DNA from: Acidimicrobiia bacterium
GTDB lineage: Bacteria; Actinomycetota; Acidimicrobiia; Acidimicrobiales; Aldehydirespiratoraceae
DNA length: 51,011 nt
Assembly (NCBI GenBank): GCA_022820805.1
Contig: JAJEEV010000036.1
Location: 1-51,011, forward strand
Direction of reading: 5' to 3'
The translations under genes and the position numbers were made by a program. The notes beneath the pieces were generated by a model. That model had not been told where the DNA came from and did not search any database. It worked only from the letters and a program-made list of their open reading frames with translations. Shown piece after piece: positions 32,928 through 41,792 of this stretch (position 1 is the first letter of the stretch; every line of letters starts with the position of its first letter).

Positions 32928-33710
32928 GTGATCGTCGAGGTGATCTCGGTGGGCACAGAGCTGCTGCTCGGCCAGATCGTGAACTCCAACGCAGCGACCA
33001 TCGCGCAGCGGCTGGCCGAGGGCGGTCTCGACGCCCACCATCAGGTCACCGTCGGCGACAACCTCGAACGCCTGACCGACGCCATCGCCCAGGCCGCCGA
33101 CCGGGCCGACGCCGTGGTCCTCACCGGCGGCATGGGCCCCACTCCCGACGACTTGACCCGTGACGCACTGTGCGCCTTCGCGGGCGTCGGCATCCTGCGT
33201 GACGACGCTCAGGAGCAGCTCATCCGTGAACGGGTTCACTATGCCAGAGGCACCGTCACCGAGAGCGCCCTGCGCATGGCCGACTATCCCGAGGGTTCCG
33301 ATCCGCTGCCCAACTCTGTGGGGGTGGCCCTGGGCACCGCCATGGAGCATGACGGCGTCCACCTCTTCGCCCTGCCCGGGGTGCCCGCCGAGATGATCGC
33401 GATGCTCGACGAGCACGTCATGCCCCGGCTCAGCGCCCTGGCCGGCGAGCCCGCAGTGCTCAGGAGCCGGCTGGTGCAGACCGTCGGCCTCGGCGAGTCC
33501 CAGGTGGCCGAACTGCTCGGCGATCTCAACGACTCGGCCAACCCCACGGTGGCCTACATGCTCAAGGACAACCAGACGAGGGTGCGGATCTCGGCCAAGG
33601 CCCCCACCGCGGCGGCTGCCGACGCGCTGATCGACGAGATGCAGGCCGCCGTGATCGCCCGACTAGGGCCGAACGCGGCGCCGGGCCCGGTCGAGGATTC
33701 GGGGTCCTAG
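32928..33710 (+). CDS. CinA N-terminal (MoCF/molybdopterin-binding) domain protein
   Basis: A 260-aa protein. VISVGTELLLGQIVNSNAATIAQRLAEGG and VVLTGGMGPTPDDLTRDAL are the MoCF-domain fingerprint of CinA (competence/damage-inducible A); FALPGVPAEMIAMLDEHVMPRL follows. Full-length CinA also has a C-terminal NMN-deamidase (PncC) domain, which is absent here. N-terminal domains of this family have ADP-ribose/FAD-pyrophosphatase-like activity. Its role in a catabolic operon is unclear. GTG 32928 is 10 bp after the FAH stop, so it is the last gene of the operon started by the cupin. Confidence 0.87.
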   Translation: MIVEVISVGTELLLGQIVNSNAATIAQRLAEGGLDAHHQVTVGDNLERLTDAIAQAADRADAVVLTGGMGPTPDDLTRDALCAFAGVGILRDDAQEQLIRERVHYARGTVTESALRMADYPEGSDPLPNSVGVALGTAMEHDGVHLFALPGVPAEMIAMLDEHVMPRLSALAGEPAVLRSRLVQTVGLGESQVAELLGDLNDSANPTVAYMLKDNQTRVRISAKAPTAAAADALIDEMQAAVIARLGPNAAPGPVEDSGS

Positions 33711-33740
33711 CTCCGGCCGCGTGCCTGCCTACTAGACCGC

Positions 33741-34820
33741 TTACTGCTTGATTGAGGCGGCCAGGGCCAGGCCCTGCTGGTCTGCGCTCAGGGGTAGCTC
33801 AACCACCTCGTTGAGGTCCGCCGACAGGTCGGCCGCCATGTAGACCTCCATCACCAGCCGGGCGTCGCGGGCATCGACCATCACCTCGGAGTCGTTGGCG
33901 ACCGCCTCCAGGAAGTGGGTGGTCTCGCGTTCCATCGGGCCGGCGTAGGTGGACTCGACATACTCACCGGGCATCGTCGACAGGGGAAAGCGCACGCCGG
34001 CGTCGGAGGTGTTGTGGACGATGTCCTTGTGGGTGTCGTCGATCATCACGGTCCCGGAGGTTCCGACCAGCTCGATCCAGGTGGTGGCCGCGTTGGGATA
34101 GCCGCCTGCGGGCAGGGCCATCCCGGCGTTCACGGTGACCACCGCGCCGTCGTCCATCGTGACGATCATCACCTGGGAGTCGGCCAGCCCCACCGTCTCG
34201 GAGCGCACTCCCCACGCCATCTGCGAGTACACCCGTACCGGTCGGCGGGGCTTGAGGCACCAGAAGGCGAAGTCGATGTCGTGAGTGGCCTCCATCGCGG
34301 CCGGCGAGAGCTTGATGCGGTTGCCGATCTTGGCTCCGAGCTGGCGACCGATGTGGCGGGTGATCAGGACGTGGCGCAGGTCGCCGATGCTGCCGTCGCG
34401 CACGCTGCGGCGGGCGAAGGACTGCTTCGGGTTGAACCGCTGCGAATAGCCGATGGTGAACTTGAGGTTGCTGCTCTCGGCGATGTCGATCAGCTCGTCG
34501 GCCTCCTCCAGCGCCAGCGCGATCGGCTTCTCCAGCAGGACGTGCAGGCCGGCCTCGAGCGCAGCTCGGGCCATGGGGTAGTGGGTGGTCTCGGGTGTGG
34601 CCGAGATCATCACCGCGTCGAGGCCGTCGATGCCCAGGATCGACTCCCAGTCGTCGGTGCTGGTGGCGGGGTCGACGAGCTGTTCCATCTCGGCTCGCCG
34701 GCCCGGGTTGGTCTCGGCGATGTGGAGGCTGCCGACCAGCGCGTGCCGGGAGCAGGCCACCGCCCTGATCCCCCCGCACCAGCCGGTGCCGATGACACCT
34801 ACGTTGAGCTGCTTGACCAT
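33741..34820 (-). CDS. Gfo/Idh/MocA-family oxidoreductase
   Basis: A 359-aa NAD(P)-dependent dehydrogenase. The Rossmann loop is VGVIGTGWCGGIRA, the EKP motif is in HVLLEKPIALALEEADELI, and the substrate region includes GYSQRFNPKQSFARR, MEATHDIDFAFWCL and TWIELVGTSGTVMIDD. ATG 34820 has an AAAGGAA site 8 bases upstream. It follows another family member on the same strand (34899-36029, 78-bp gap). The two diverge substantially, so they are probably sequential or alternative oxidations rather than a recent duplication. Confidence 0.92.
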   Translation of the reverse strand: MVKQLNVGVIGTGWCGGIRAVACSRHALVGSLHIAETNPGRRAEMEQLVDPATSTDDWESILGIDGLDAVMISATPETTHYPMARAALEAGLHVLLEKPIALALEEADELIDIAESSNLKFTIGYSQRFNPKQSFARRSVRDGSIGDLRHVLITRHIGRQLGAKIGNRIKLSPAAMEATHDIDFAFWCLKPRRPVRVYSQMAWGVRSETVGLADSQVMIVTMDDGAVVTVNAGMALPAGGYPNAATTWIELVGTSGTVMIDDTHKDIVHNTSDAGVRFPLSTMPGEYVESTYAGPMERETTHFLEAVANDSEVMVDARDARLVMEVYMAADLSADLNEVVELPLSADQQGLALAASIKQ

Positions 34821-34898
34821 CTTGGCATTCCTTTCAGCGTGGGCAAGAGAGTTGTGTGTGTGTCCGTCACGACGGGTGGATGACCGGCTAGGAGCTGC

Positions 34899-36029
34899 TC
34901 ACCCGCTCCGGACGAGGCCCCGCCGGAGCTCCTCGGGGTCGGCGGGCAGGCTCACCGGGCGGCCCAAGCGGGCCGAGTAGTCCATCGCCATCGTGAGCAG
35001 CAGGTTGCGGTGTCCCTCCGCGGCGGTGGCGTGGGGGGTGGGCATCCCATTCGAGAGGCGATTGAACCAGGTGGCGGTCTCCTCGCGCATCGGTCCCCAC
35101 AGCAGCCCGTCGGACAGGTCGCCCGGCGGGTAGCTGCCGACGAAGTCCACGTGGCGGTCGGCGGGAGCCTCGAAGCCGCGGCTGCGGTAGCCGGCGGGCT
35201 GGGGGATCTCCGAGGCCACGATCACGTCTCGGTGGGTGTCCTCGATGTCGATCACGCCCTTGGTTCCCACGATCCCGATCTCGAGTCCGTACACGGCTCC
35301 GGGCCACACCACCGGCAGCGCCCAGCTGATGTTCATCGAGAACAGGGTTCCGTCGTCCATGGTGAACAGGCCGAAGGTGGCGTCGAAGGTGTCCCAGGAG
35401 CCCAGCACCTTGTCGACCGAGCGGGCGTACACCTCCACCGGCTCCTTGCCCTCCATGAGCCACATGCTCATGTCGAGGCTGTGGGTGCCCGACACCACCA
35501 TGGGGGTGAGGTTGGTGCGGTCGTCGGCCTTCGACAGGGTGGCCTCCACCACCATCCGGTTCATGAGCGCCCGGGTGATCACGCTGGTGACCTCGCCGAG
35601 CTGGCCGTCGCGCAGCCGCTGCTTGACGGTGAGGAACCGGCGCCGGAAGCGCTGGGTGTAGCCGATGACGGCGTCGATGCCTCGGCTCTCGATGGCCTCA
35701 AGCACCTGGGCCGACTCGACCGGGTCGGTTGCCAGCGGCTTCTCGATGAACATCGGGAACCCGTGGGCGACCGACTGCATGATGGGGTCGACGTGCTCCC
35801 GCTCGTCGGTGGCCACGATCACGGCGGTCACCTCGGGGCGGGCCAGCAGCTCGGCCGTGTCGGTGGTGACGAAGTCGGCCTGGGTGTCGACCGCGAGCTG
35901 CTTGGCGGTGGGCTCGTGGACGTCGCACAGGCCCAGCCATCCGATCCCCGAGTACTCCCGGGCCAGCACGGCCCGGATGCGCCCGATGGTGCCGCAGCCG
36001 ATGACGGCCAGTCCGATTCCTTCAGCCAT
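34899..36029 (-). CDS. Gfo/Idh/MocA-family oxidoreductase
   Basis: A 376-aa enzyme. LAVIGCGTIGRIRAVLAREYSGI is the NAD-binding loop, PMFIEKPLATDPVESAQVL carries the catalytic lysine, and GYTQRFRRRFLTVKQRL, GTHSLDMSMWLMEG and LEIGIVGTKGVIDIEDT mark the substrate domain. AAAGGGA precedes ATG 36029. Together with the paralogue downstream and the ACMSD-like amidohydrolase upstream (80-bp gap), it makes up a minus-strand run that starts at element copy F near 37200. Confidence 0.92.
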   Translation of the reverse strand: MAEGIGLAVIGCGTIGRIRAVLAREYSGIGWLGLCDVHEPTAKQLAVDTQADFVTTDTAELLARPEVTAVIVATDEREHVDPIMQSVAHGFPMFIEKPLATDPVESAQVLEAIESRGIDAVIGYTQRFRRRFLTVKQRLRDGQLGEVTSVITRALMNRMVVEATLSKADDRTNLTPMVVSGTHSLDMSMWLMEGKEPVEVYARSVDKVLGSWDTFDATFGLFTMDDGTLFSMNISWALPVVWPGAVYGLEIGIVGTKGVIDIEDTHRDVIVASEIPQPAGYRSRGFEAPADRHVDFVGSYPPGDLSDGLLWGPMREETATWFNRLSNGMPTPHATAAEGHRNLLLTMAMDYSARLGRPVSLPADPEELRRGLVRSG

Positions 36030-36109
36030 GTCCAGTCCCTTTGAGTTGTGAGCCGTTGTCGAGCTTCCGGGTGGTGGTCGGCCCGGTTGCGGGCCGACGC
36101 GATCGAGGT

Positions 36110-37123
36110 TCAGGTGTATCCCAGCAGACGGGCCGCGTTGCCGCCCGCGATCAGGTCGATCTGGGACTGGTCGAGCCCCGGCACCGAGCCGATCAGCTGG
36201 AGCGGGTCGTCGTCGCCCATGTCGTAGGGGTAGTCGGTTCCGAGCAGAACATGGTCGGCGCCGTACTTGTCCACCAGGAACTTGACCTGGTCGGGTTCGA
36301 ACACCATGGTGTCGAAGAAGAAGCGCTTCAGGTAGCTGGTGGGCGGGTCGGGCACGCCTTCGCTCACGTCGGCCCGGGCCCGCCAGGCGTGGTCGATGCG
36401 GCCCGCGTAGGCGGGGAGGTAGCCGCCGCCGTGCACCACCACGATCTTCAGCTCCGGCCGCCGCTCCATCACCCCGTTGAAGATGAGATGGGCGGTGGCC
36501 AGCGTCGCCTCGAACGCATGGCCGATGATGTTGACGAAGTTGTGGCCCTGGAGCCGGTCCTTGTGGGTGTGCCCCTCGGTGTGGACCACCACCACTGCGC
36601 CCAGGCGCTCGACCTCGGCCCAGAAGTCCTCGAGTCGCGGATCCGCGATCTCGCTGCCCTCCACGTGGCTGCCGATCTCGAGGCCCCGCATGCCGAGCTC
36701 CTCGACGCAGTAGCGCAACTCAGCCACCGCGGCGTCGGTGTCCTGGAGAGGCACGGTCCCCAGCGGCGAGAACCGGCCCGGATACTTGGCGGTGGCCTCG
36801 GCCAGCTCCTCGTTGATGAGCCGGCAGACCTTGGCGCCCACTTCGGGCTCGGCCCAGTAGTAGTACTGGTACACCGAGACCGCGACCGCCTGGATGTCGA
36901 CCCCCATGCGGTCCATGTCGGTCAGACGGACCTCCAGCGAGTCCATCTTGGGTCGGAGATACTCGAGCTGGCGCCGGTTGACGTCGCGGGTGATGGCGCT
37001 GCCGTACTGCAGCCGGACCCGGCCGACCCGCTCCTCCTCGACCTTCATCATCTGGGTGGCGGGCCCGCACTCGCGGTGGCAGTGGATGTCGATCACCGGC
37101 CCGTCGGTTCTCTGCGCTCGCAT
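36110..37123 (-). CDS. ACMSD-type amidohydrolase/decarboxylase
   Basis: A 337-aa amidohydrolase-2 family TIM barrel. Zinc ligands are H14-C-H16 (DIHCH), the His in VVVHTEGH, and the Asp in LLGTDYPYDMGDDDP; HGGGYLPAYAGRIDHAW is the ACMSD-subfamily motif. Relatives decarboxylate ACMS, gamma-resorcylate, 4-oxalomesaconate-type or other aromatic acids without cofactors. It is related to the enzyme at 41793-42878. ATG 37123 is used, with GAGGG upstream. It is the first gene after copy F of the 19-bp element on this strand. Confidence 0.92.
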   Translation of the reverse strand: MRAQRTDGPVIDIHCHRECGPATQMMKVEEERVGRVRLQYGSAITRDVNRRQLEYLRPKMDSLEVRLTDMDRMGVDIQAVAVSVYQYYYWAEPEVGAKVCRLINEELAEATAKYPGRFSPLGTVPLQDTDAAVAELRYCVEELGMRGLEIGSHVEGSEIADPRLEDFWAEVERLGAVVVVHTEGHTHKDRLQGHNFVNIIGHAFEATLATAHLIFNGVMERRPELKIVVVHGGGYLPAYAGRIDHAWRARADVSEGVPDPPTSYLKRFFFDTMVFEPDQVKFLVDKYGADHVLLGTDYPYDMGDDDPLQLIGSVPGLDQSQIDLIAGGNAARLLGYT

Positions 37124-37199
37124 TCAGCCCTCTCGCATTCGGTTCTCCCGGCAGGCTCAGCAGCCCTTCTGCAGTTTTCCAACTGCCGGGTTTGGCTTG

Positions 37200-37218
37200 A
37201 TAATGCATTATATATGAT
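37200..37218. promoter_or_regulatory. 19-bp dyad element, copy F
   Basis: Sequence ATAATGCATTATATATGAT, one mismatch in the informative positions. It lies 76 bp from the ACMSD-like start and 110 bp from the divergent lactonase-like start. The gap is 205 bp and also carries a 14-bp tandem repeat. Confidence 0.7.
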
Positions 37219-37280
37219 ACTCCCAGGTATGGCCCATTGCGGCGCCGAGAAACAGACCGGATTCCAAGCATCCACGGATC

Positions 37281-37336
37281 GACCCTGACACGACGACCCT
37301 GACACGACGACCCTGAGACGGCGAGCCTGTGACAAC
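37281..37336. repeat. Four tandem 14-bp repeats running into a start codon
   Basis: Units are 37281-37294 and 37295-37308 (identical, gaccctgacacgac), 37309-37322 (two changes) and 37323-37336 (degenerate). The GTG start at 37329 is inside the fourth unit. Unit length is not a multiple of three. The repeats replace the expected ribosome-binding site, and no GGAGG is present. The copies could be slippage products; an effect on expression is speculative. Confidence 0.75.
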
Positions 37337-38219
37337 TACTTTGCCCGAATGCCTGGCGCCGACCCGTGCGCCCCGAACGCCGAGCACACGGCTGCCGGCC
37401 GGCAGCATCGACACGCACGTGCATGTGTTCGACAGCCGGTACCCGCTGTCGCCCAAGCGGGGCTACGACCCGCCCGACTCGACGCTGGACCACCTGACGG
37501 CGATGCACGAGGCCATGGGCATCGACCGGGTGGTGTTCACCCAGCCCTCGGTCTACGGCACCGACAACGGTGCCATCCTCGACGGCTCCGACGATCTCAA
37601 CCGGGTGACGCCCGACCGGGCCCGCAGCGTGGTGGCCGTGGACCGCGATGTGAGCGATGAACAACTGGCGGCCATGCACGGCCGCGGCGCCCGTGGAGTC
37701 CGCCTCAACACCGACAACGTCGGTGGCATGCCCATCGACTGGGACGACCTTCCGGAACTGTGCCGGCGCATCGCTCCCATGGGCTGGCACATAGAGTTCC
37801 TGTTCCCGGGCCGCGACATGGTTGAGCTGGCGCCGCTGATCGGCTCGCTCACGGTGCCGGCCTGCATAGGTCATTTCGCCTACCAGCCGGCAGGCGAGGG
37901 CGTCGATGCCAAGGGCTTCCAGGCCTTGCTTTCGTTGGTGCGCGACGGCAACACCTGGCTGAAGATCTCCGGCGCGGACCGTGTGAGTGCCGTCGGCGCG
38001 CCCCGCTACGACGACGTGGCCCCGCTCGCCGAAGCGGTGATCGAGGCAGCTCCAGACCGGCTCATGTGGGGCACGGACTGGCCCCATCCCAACAAATATG
38101 ACGCCGGCATAGTGCCCGACGAGGGCAATCTGGTCGACACCCTCGTCTCGTGGGTCGGCGACGCCGACCTGCTGCGCCGCATCCTCGTCGACACGCCCGA
38201 GCGGTTCTACAGCTTCTAG
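37329..38219 (+). CDS. Amidohydrolase-2 family, LigI/COG3618-type lactonase-like
   Basis: A 296-aa TIM-barrel hydrolase. Metal ligands are H30-V-H32 (IDTHVHVFDSRYPL). TQPSVYGTDNGAILDG, RGVRLNTDNVGG and LMWGTDWPHPN are COG3618 motifs. Members include 2-pyrone-4,6-dicarboxylate lactonase (LigI) and sugar lactonases such as those of L-fucose and galactarate routes. The GTG start lies in the tandem repeat with no visible ribosome site, so translation could be weak or leaderless-like. It is transcribed alone toward the convergent MFS gene. Divergent from the ACMSD-like operon. Confidence 0.9.
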   Translation: MTTTLPECLAPTRAPRTPSTRLPAGSIDTHVHVFDSRYPLSPKRGYDPPDSTLDHLTAMHEAMGIDRVVFTQPSVYGTDNGAILDGSDDLNRVTPDRARSVVAVDRDVSDEQLAAMHGRGARGVRLNTDNVGGMPIDWDDLPELCRRIAPMGWHIEFLFPGRDMVELAPLIGSLTVPACIGHFAYQPAGEGVDAKGFQALLSLVRDGNTWLKISGADRVSAVGAPRYDDVAPLAEAVIEAAPDRLMWGTDWPHPNKYDAGIVPDEGNLVDTLVSWVGDADLLRRILVDTPERFYSF

Positions 38220-38263
38220 CCCGATGGCACGGGCCGATCGGCCGCAGCTGAGCCTGGGGGAGA

Positions 38264-39481
38264 TCAGCGATTCGCGGCGAGGGTGCGGCGCAGCGGGATC
38301 CAGGCCACCGCCATCGCGCCGCAGGCGGCTGCGGCCGACCAGAACGGGACTCCGGCACCGGCAGCGTCGTACAGGAGTGAGCCCGCGGGCGGTCCAGTCA
38401 CCTGGCTGAGCCTGATGATCGTCACCCAGATCAACACCGTCAGGCCGCGGTGGGTGGACCCGCCGGCTGTGGCGGCATATGCCTGTGCCTGCGGGATGAA
38501 GCCGCCGAACCCGAAACCGCAAATGGTGAGCCCCGCGGCCACGGTCACAGCGGAGAGCGCCGGCGCGGTGACTGCAGCTCCCAACGCCATCAGCACGAAT
38601 GACGAGGTCACGACATTGGTCCGGCCCATGCGTTCGATCAGCCAGCCGATGCGCACGGCGGCGAGCACGATGCCCAGCTGGAACGACGCGATGTACACGC
38701 CGCGGGCGCCGACGTTCACGCTGAAGGCGTCCTCGAGCAGCAGCGGCACCACGGTGAGGCCCAGCCCGTGCAGCAAGTAGGTTGCCATGAAGGTCGCCAC
38801 CAGCACGCCGAGGTAGTCGGCGAGGGTGCCGTCGCGGCCCATGGCCGCGACGGCGGCGCGCAGGTGCCGCGCTGGAGGCTCCACCGCCGCGGAGGGGTGG
38901 TCTGCGGGCATACGGCTGGCCCAGGCCGCCAGCGGCGCACCGATCAGGAAGATCAGGAACGGACGGAACGTCCCGCCGACTGCCAGCACGCCGGCGATCA
39001 CCGGGCCGAGCAGCGAGGTCATCTGCAGTCCCGTGAGGTTGATGCCCATGGCGCGGGTGCGTGCGCTGCCCTCGAAGGCGTCCGCGATCAACACGATGCC
39101 GACCCCGAGGATTCCCGAGGTGCCGATTCCTTGGATGAAGCGCACGGTCACCAGCGACCAGAACGAGTTGGCGAAGAACCCGGCCACGCCGAAGACCGAG
39201 AACAGTGTCAGTGCGGCGAGGATCACCCTGCGCCGACCGGTCCTGTCGGCCAGGTAGCCGATGATGGCCGAGAACAGCACGCCGGCGAAGGAGATGGATC
39301 CCTGCACCAGGCCGATGGACCCGCGCGACACTCCGAAGCTGTCGGCCAGGTCCGGCAGGATCGGCGCGGTGACCGAGAATCCGAGCGCGCCCATCGATCC
39401 CACCGCGATGGCGATCGCCAGAAGCTCGTAGGGTCTGGTGGCAGTGCCGAATGGGCGACTGAGACGTCCGGCGAGGCTCAC
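38264..39481 (-). CDS. Major facilitator superfamily (MFS) transporter
   Basis: A 405-aa integral membrane protein with about 12 hydrophobic helices. The MFS loop signature ADRTGRRRVI follows TM2, RFIQGIGTSGILGVG is in the TM4 region, and IERMGRTNVV is the repeat-2 loop. It probably imports the substrate of, or exports a product of, the surrounding catabolic island; substrate and direction are not determined. The only plausible start is GTG 39481, six bases from element copy G and without a ribosome site, so leaderless translation is likely. Convergent with the LigI-like gene across 44 bp. Confidence 0.92.
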   Translation of the reverse strand: MSLAGRLSRPFGTATRPYELLAIAIAVGSMGALGFSVTAPILPDLADSFGVSRGSIGLVQGSISFAGVLFSAIIGYLADRTGRRRVILAALTLFSVFGVAGFFANSFWSLVTVRFIQGIGTSGILGVGIVLIADAFEGSARTRAMGINLTGLQMTSLLGPVIAGVLAVGGTFRPFLIFLIGAPLAAWASRMPADHPSAAVEPPARHLRAAVAAMGRDGTLADYLGVLVATFMATYLLHGLGLTVVPLLLEDAFSVNVGARGVYIASFQLGIVLAAVRIGWLIERMGRTNVVTSSFVLMALGAAVTAPALSAVTVAAGLTICGFGFGGFIPQAQAYAATAGGSTHRGLTVLIWVTIIRLSQVTGPPAGSLLYDAAGAGVPFWSAAAACGAMAVAWIPLRRTLAANR

Positions 39482-39487
39482 CGGTAG

Positions 39488-39506
39488 ATCATATATGATA
39501 CATGAT
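39488..39506. promoter_or_regulatory. 19-bp dyad element, copy G (reverse orientation)
   Basis: On the minus strand it reads ATCATGTATCATATATGAT, one mismatch in the informative positions. It has the best dyad symmetry of all eight copies. It ends 6 bp before the MFS GTG and 87 bp before the BadI-like gene, consistent with a site covering the core promoter of both. Confidence 0.75.
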
Positions 39507-39593
39507 CACCTGATGGCGGTCACGCCGGGAGCGGGACGCATCAGCGACACGGCCGGCACAACGATGTTGCACCACGGAGGTTCACCGAGAGTC

Positions 39594-40463
39594 ATGCCAT
39601 ACCAAGAGATCATCTTCGATGTCCGCGACGACGCGGCCTGGATCGGCATCAACCGCCCCGAGGTCCGCAACGCCTTCCGCGAGCAGACGCTCGACGAGAT
39701 CGCCGACGCGCTGAACTCCACCCGCGAGGACCCCACCATCGTCGCGGCCGTGGTGTACGGGGTCGGCGGCCACTTCTCCGCCGGCGGTGACTTCCACGCC
39801 ATGATGAAGCTCAACAAGGCCAACTCCTACATGTGGAACGACCGGATGCAGAAGGTGGCCATGACCTGCCGCAACCTTCCCATCCCGGTGATCGCCATGG
39901 TCGAGGGCGCCTGTGTGGGCGGCGGCCACGAGTTGATGCTGTGGTGTGACCTCGTGATCGCGGCGGAGGACTCGATCTTCGGTCAGACCGGCGCCCGGGT
40001 CGGGGCCTGTCCCACCGTTGGGGCGACCCAGTACATCGGCAAGCTCATCGGCGAGCGGCGGGCCAAGGAGATGATCTTCCTGTGCAAGCGGTACTCGGGC
40101 GCGGAGGCGGCCAGCATCGGGCTGGCCAACGAGGCAGTGCCCGCCGGCGAGCTGCTGGGCCGGGTGGAGGAAGTGGTGGCCCAGATCAAGGGCTACAGCT
40201 CCCAGACGATCCGGTCCACGAAGGTGTCGCTCAACTACGACAGCGACGCGCTGTACCCGTCGTGGCAGCACGGGATGGAGCTGCTGGCCAACATCTGGGG
40301 CACCGAGGAGTCGCTCGAGGGCATGAACGCCTTCCTCGAGAAGCGTCCGGCCGACTTCCATCAGTTCCGGGAGCGCAACCGGGACGCGCTCGACAAGTAC
40401 ATGGGCGACTTCAACGAGGGCCGCAACCAGAGCGAGTCCTCTCGCCGGGCCCGGGCGGACTGA
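39594..40463 (+). CDS. Enoyl-CoA hydratase/isomerase family, BadI/MenB-like
   Basis: A 289-aa crotonase-fold protein. The oxyanion-hole stretch is GGHFSAGGDF (about 58-67), and VEGACVGGGHELMLWCDL is the second. IFGQTGARVGACPTVGATQYIGKLIGERRAKEMIFLCKRYSGAEAASIGLANEAVP is much more like BadI (2-ketocyclohexanecarboxyl-CoA hydrolase) and MenB than ordinary hydratases, and the DTDE/EGxxAFLEKRxPDF-type tail is also similar. This suggests ring or C-C cleavage of a CoA thioester. ATG 39594 is preferred; ATGs upstream (39564, 39495) run into the operator. It leads a + operon with a CoA-transferase and an ACMSD-like enzyme. Confidence 0.9.
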   Translation: MPYQEIIFDVRDDAAWIGINRPEVRNAFREQTLDEIADALNSTREDPTIVAAVVYGVGGHFSAGGDFHAMMKLNKANSYMWNDRMQKVAMTCRNLPIPVIAMVEGACVGGGHELMLWCDLVIAAEDSIFGQTGARVGACPTVGATQYIGKLIGERRAKEMIFLCKRYSGAEAASIGLANEAVPAGELLGRVEEVVAQIKGYSSQTIRSTKVSLNYDSDALYPSWQHGMELLANIWGTEESLEGMNAFLEKRPADFHQFRERNRDALDKYMGDFNEGRNQSESSRRARAD

Positions 40464-40528
40464 CACCGATGCTGGTGCGAGCCGGCCATTGTCTGGATCG
40501 CCGCGGGCCGGTACGGGGCGGATGAGCG

Positions 40529-41728
40529 ATGCCTGAAGGTGCGCTGGAGGGCGTCCGGGTGGTGGACCTCACCCGGGTGCTGGCCGGCCCGCTCTGCGCC
40601 ATGTGGCTCGGCGACATGGGCGCCGACGTGATCAAGGTCGAGCGCCCCGGCTCCGGCGACGACACCCGGGCCTGGGGCCCGCCGTTCGCGGGGACTGAGG
40701 CCGCGTACTACCTGGGAGTGAACCGCAACAAGCGGAGCCTCACGCTGGACCTGGGCCAGGAGCGCGGTCTGGAGATCCTCAGAGAGATGATCCGGCGGGC
40801 CGATGTCGTGCTCGACAACTTCAAGATCGGCACCCTGGACCGCTGGGGCCTAACCGACGACTGGTACGAGGCCGAGGCCCCGGCCGCGGTGCGAGCCACC
40901 ATCTCCGGCTACGGATCCACCGGCCCCAAGGCGGCCATGCCGGGCTACGACTTCATCCTGCAGGCCGAGACCGGGCTCATGGCCATCACCGGCGAACCCG
41001 ACGGCGAGTCGATGAAGCTGGGAGTGGCCATCGTGGACGTGTGCACCGGGATGCTGGCCGCCATGTCGGTCCTGGGTGCGCTGAACGCCCGCCAGCGCAC
41101 CGGCAGGGGCCAGCGGATCGAGATGTCGCTGCACGACACCGGGCTCCAGATGCTGGCCAACGTGGCCGCCAACCACCTGGTGAGCGGGACCGAAGCGGTC
41201 CGCTACGGCAACGGCCATCCCAACATCGTGCCCTACCGGACCTACCCGGCCGCCGACGGCGAGCTGGTCGTGACGGTGGGCAACGACACCCAGTTCGCCA
41301 AGTTCGCCCGGGTCATGGGCTGTGACGAGTGGTCCTCGGATCCTCGCTTCGCTCGCAACGCCGACCGGGTCGCCAACCGCGACCTGCTCGACGGCCTGAT
41401 CCGTGACCGGATGGGCACCCGCACCCGGGCCGAGTGGAGCACCGACCTCGAGGCCAGCGGCATTCCCTGCGGGCCGATCAACTCGGTTGCCGAGGCGCTG
41501 GCCTCCCCGCAGACGATGGCCCGGGGCATGGTGACCACCGTCGAGCACCCCACCGCAGGGGAGGTGGCCCTCACCGGCGTTCCGTTCAAGATGTTCGGAA
41601 CTCCCGCGGCCGTGCGCCGGCCGCCCCCCACGCTCGGCCAGCACAGCGGCGAGGTGCTGGCCGAGATGGGCCTCGACGATGCCGCGATCTCGGAGCTGGT
41701 GGCTGAAGGGGTCACCACCGTCGAGTGA
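40529..41728 (+). CDS. CaiB/BaiF (family III) CoA-transferase
   Basis: A 399-aa CoA-transferase. GVRVVDLTRVLAGPLCAMWLGDMGADVIKVERPGSGDDTR, NRNKRSLTLDL, catalytic Asp in AMPGYDFILQAETGLM and GRGQRIEMSLHDTGLQML are clear. It follows the BadI-like gene by 65 bp and precedes the ACMSD-like gene by 64 bp. In this context it would form the CoA thioester of the acid handled by the BadI-like enzyme, avoiding ATP cost. It is the third such gene in the window. Confidence 0.94.
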   Translation: MPEGALEGVRVVDLTRVLAGPLCAMWLGDMGADVIKVERPGSGDDTRAWGPPFAGTEAAYYLGVNRNKRSLTLDLGQERGLEILREMIRRADVVLDNFKIGTLDRWGLTDDWYEAEAPAAVRATISGYGSTGPKAAMPGYDFILQAETGLMAITGEPDGESMKLGVAIVDVCTGMLAAMSVLGALNARQRTGRGQRIEMSLHDTGLQMLANVAANHLVSGTEAVRYGNGHPNIVPYRTYPAADGELVVTVGNDTQFAKFARVMGCDEWSSDPRFARNADRVANRDLLDGLIRDRMGTRTRAEWSTDLEASGIPCGPINSVAEALASPQTMARGMVTTVEHPTAGEVALTGVPFKMFGTPAAVRRPPPTLGQHSGEVLAEMGLDDAAISELVAEGVTTVE

Positions 41729-41792
41729 GTTCTGCAAGCCCGACCGATGCCGGCCGCAGCCGCGGGCCGGCACGACCGCCAAGGAGTAGCCC

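Noticed and set aside
37281..37336. CRISPR array
   Set aside because: The repeats are only 14 bp, directly abutting, without spacers or cas genes.
36720..38522. 600-codon minus-strand frame across two amidohydrolase genes
   Set aside because: It runs through both genes and their promoter gap and has Arg/Gly/Val-rich composition without domains.
39495..39593. Earlier ATGs for the BadI-like gene
   Set aside because: They would place the operator inside the coding sequence, and the family domain begins at MPYQEIIF (39594).
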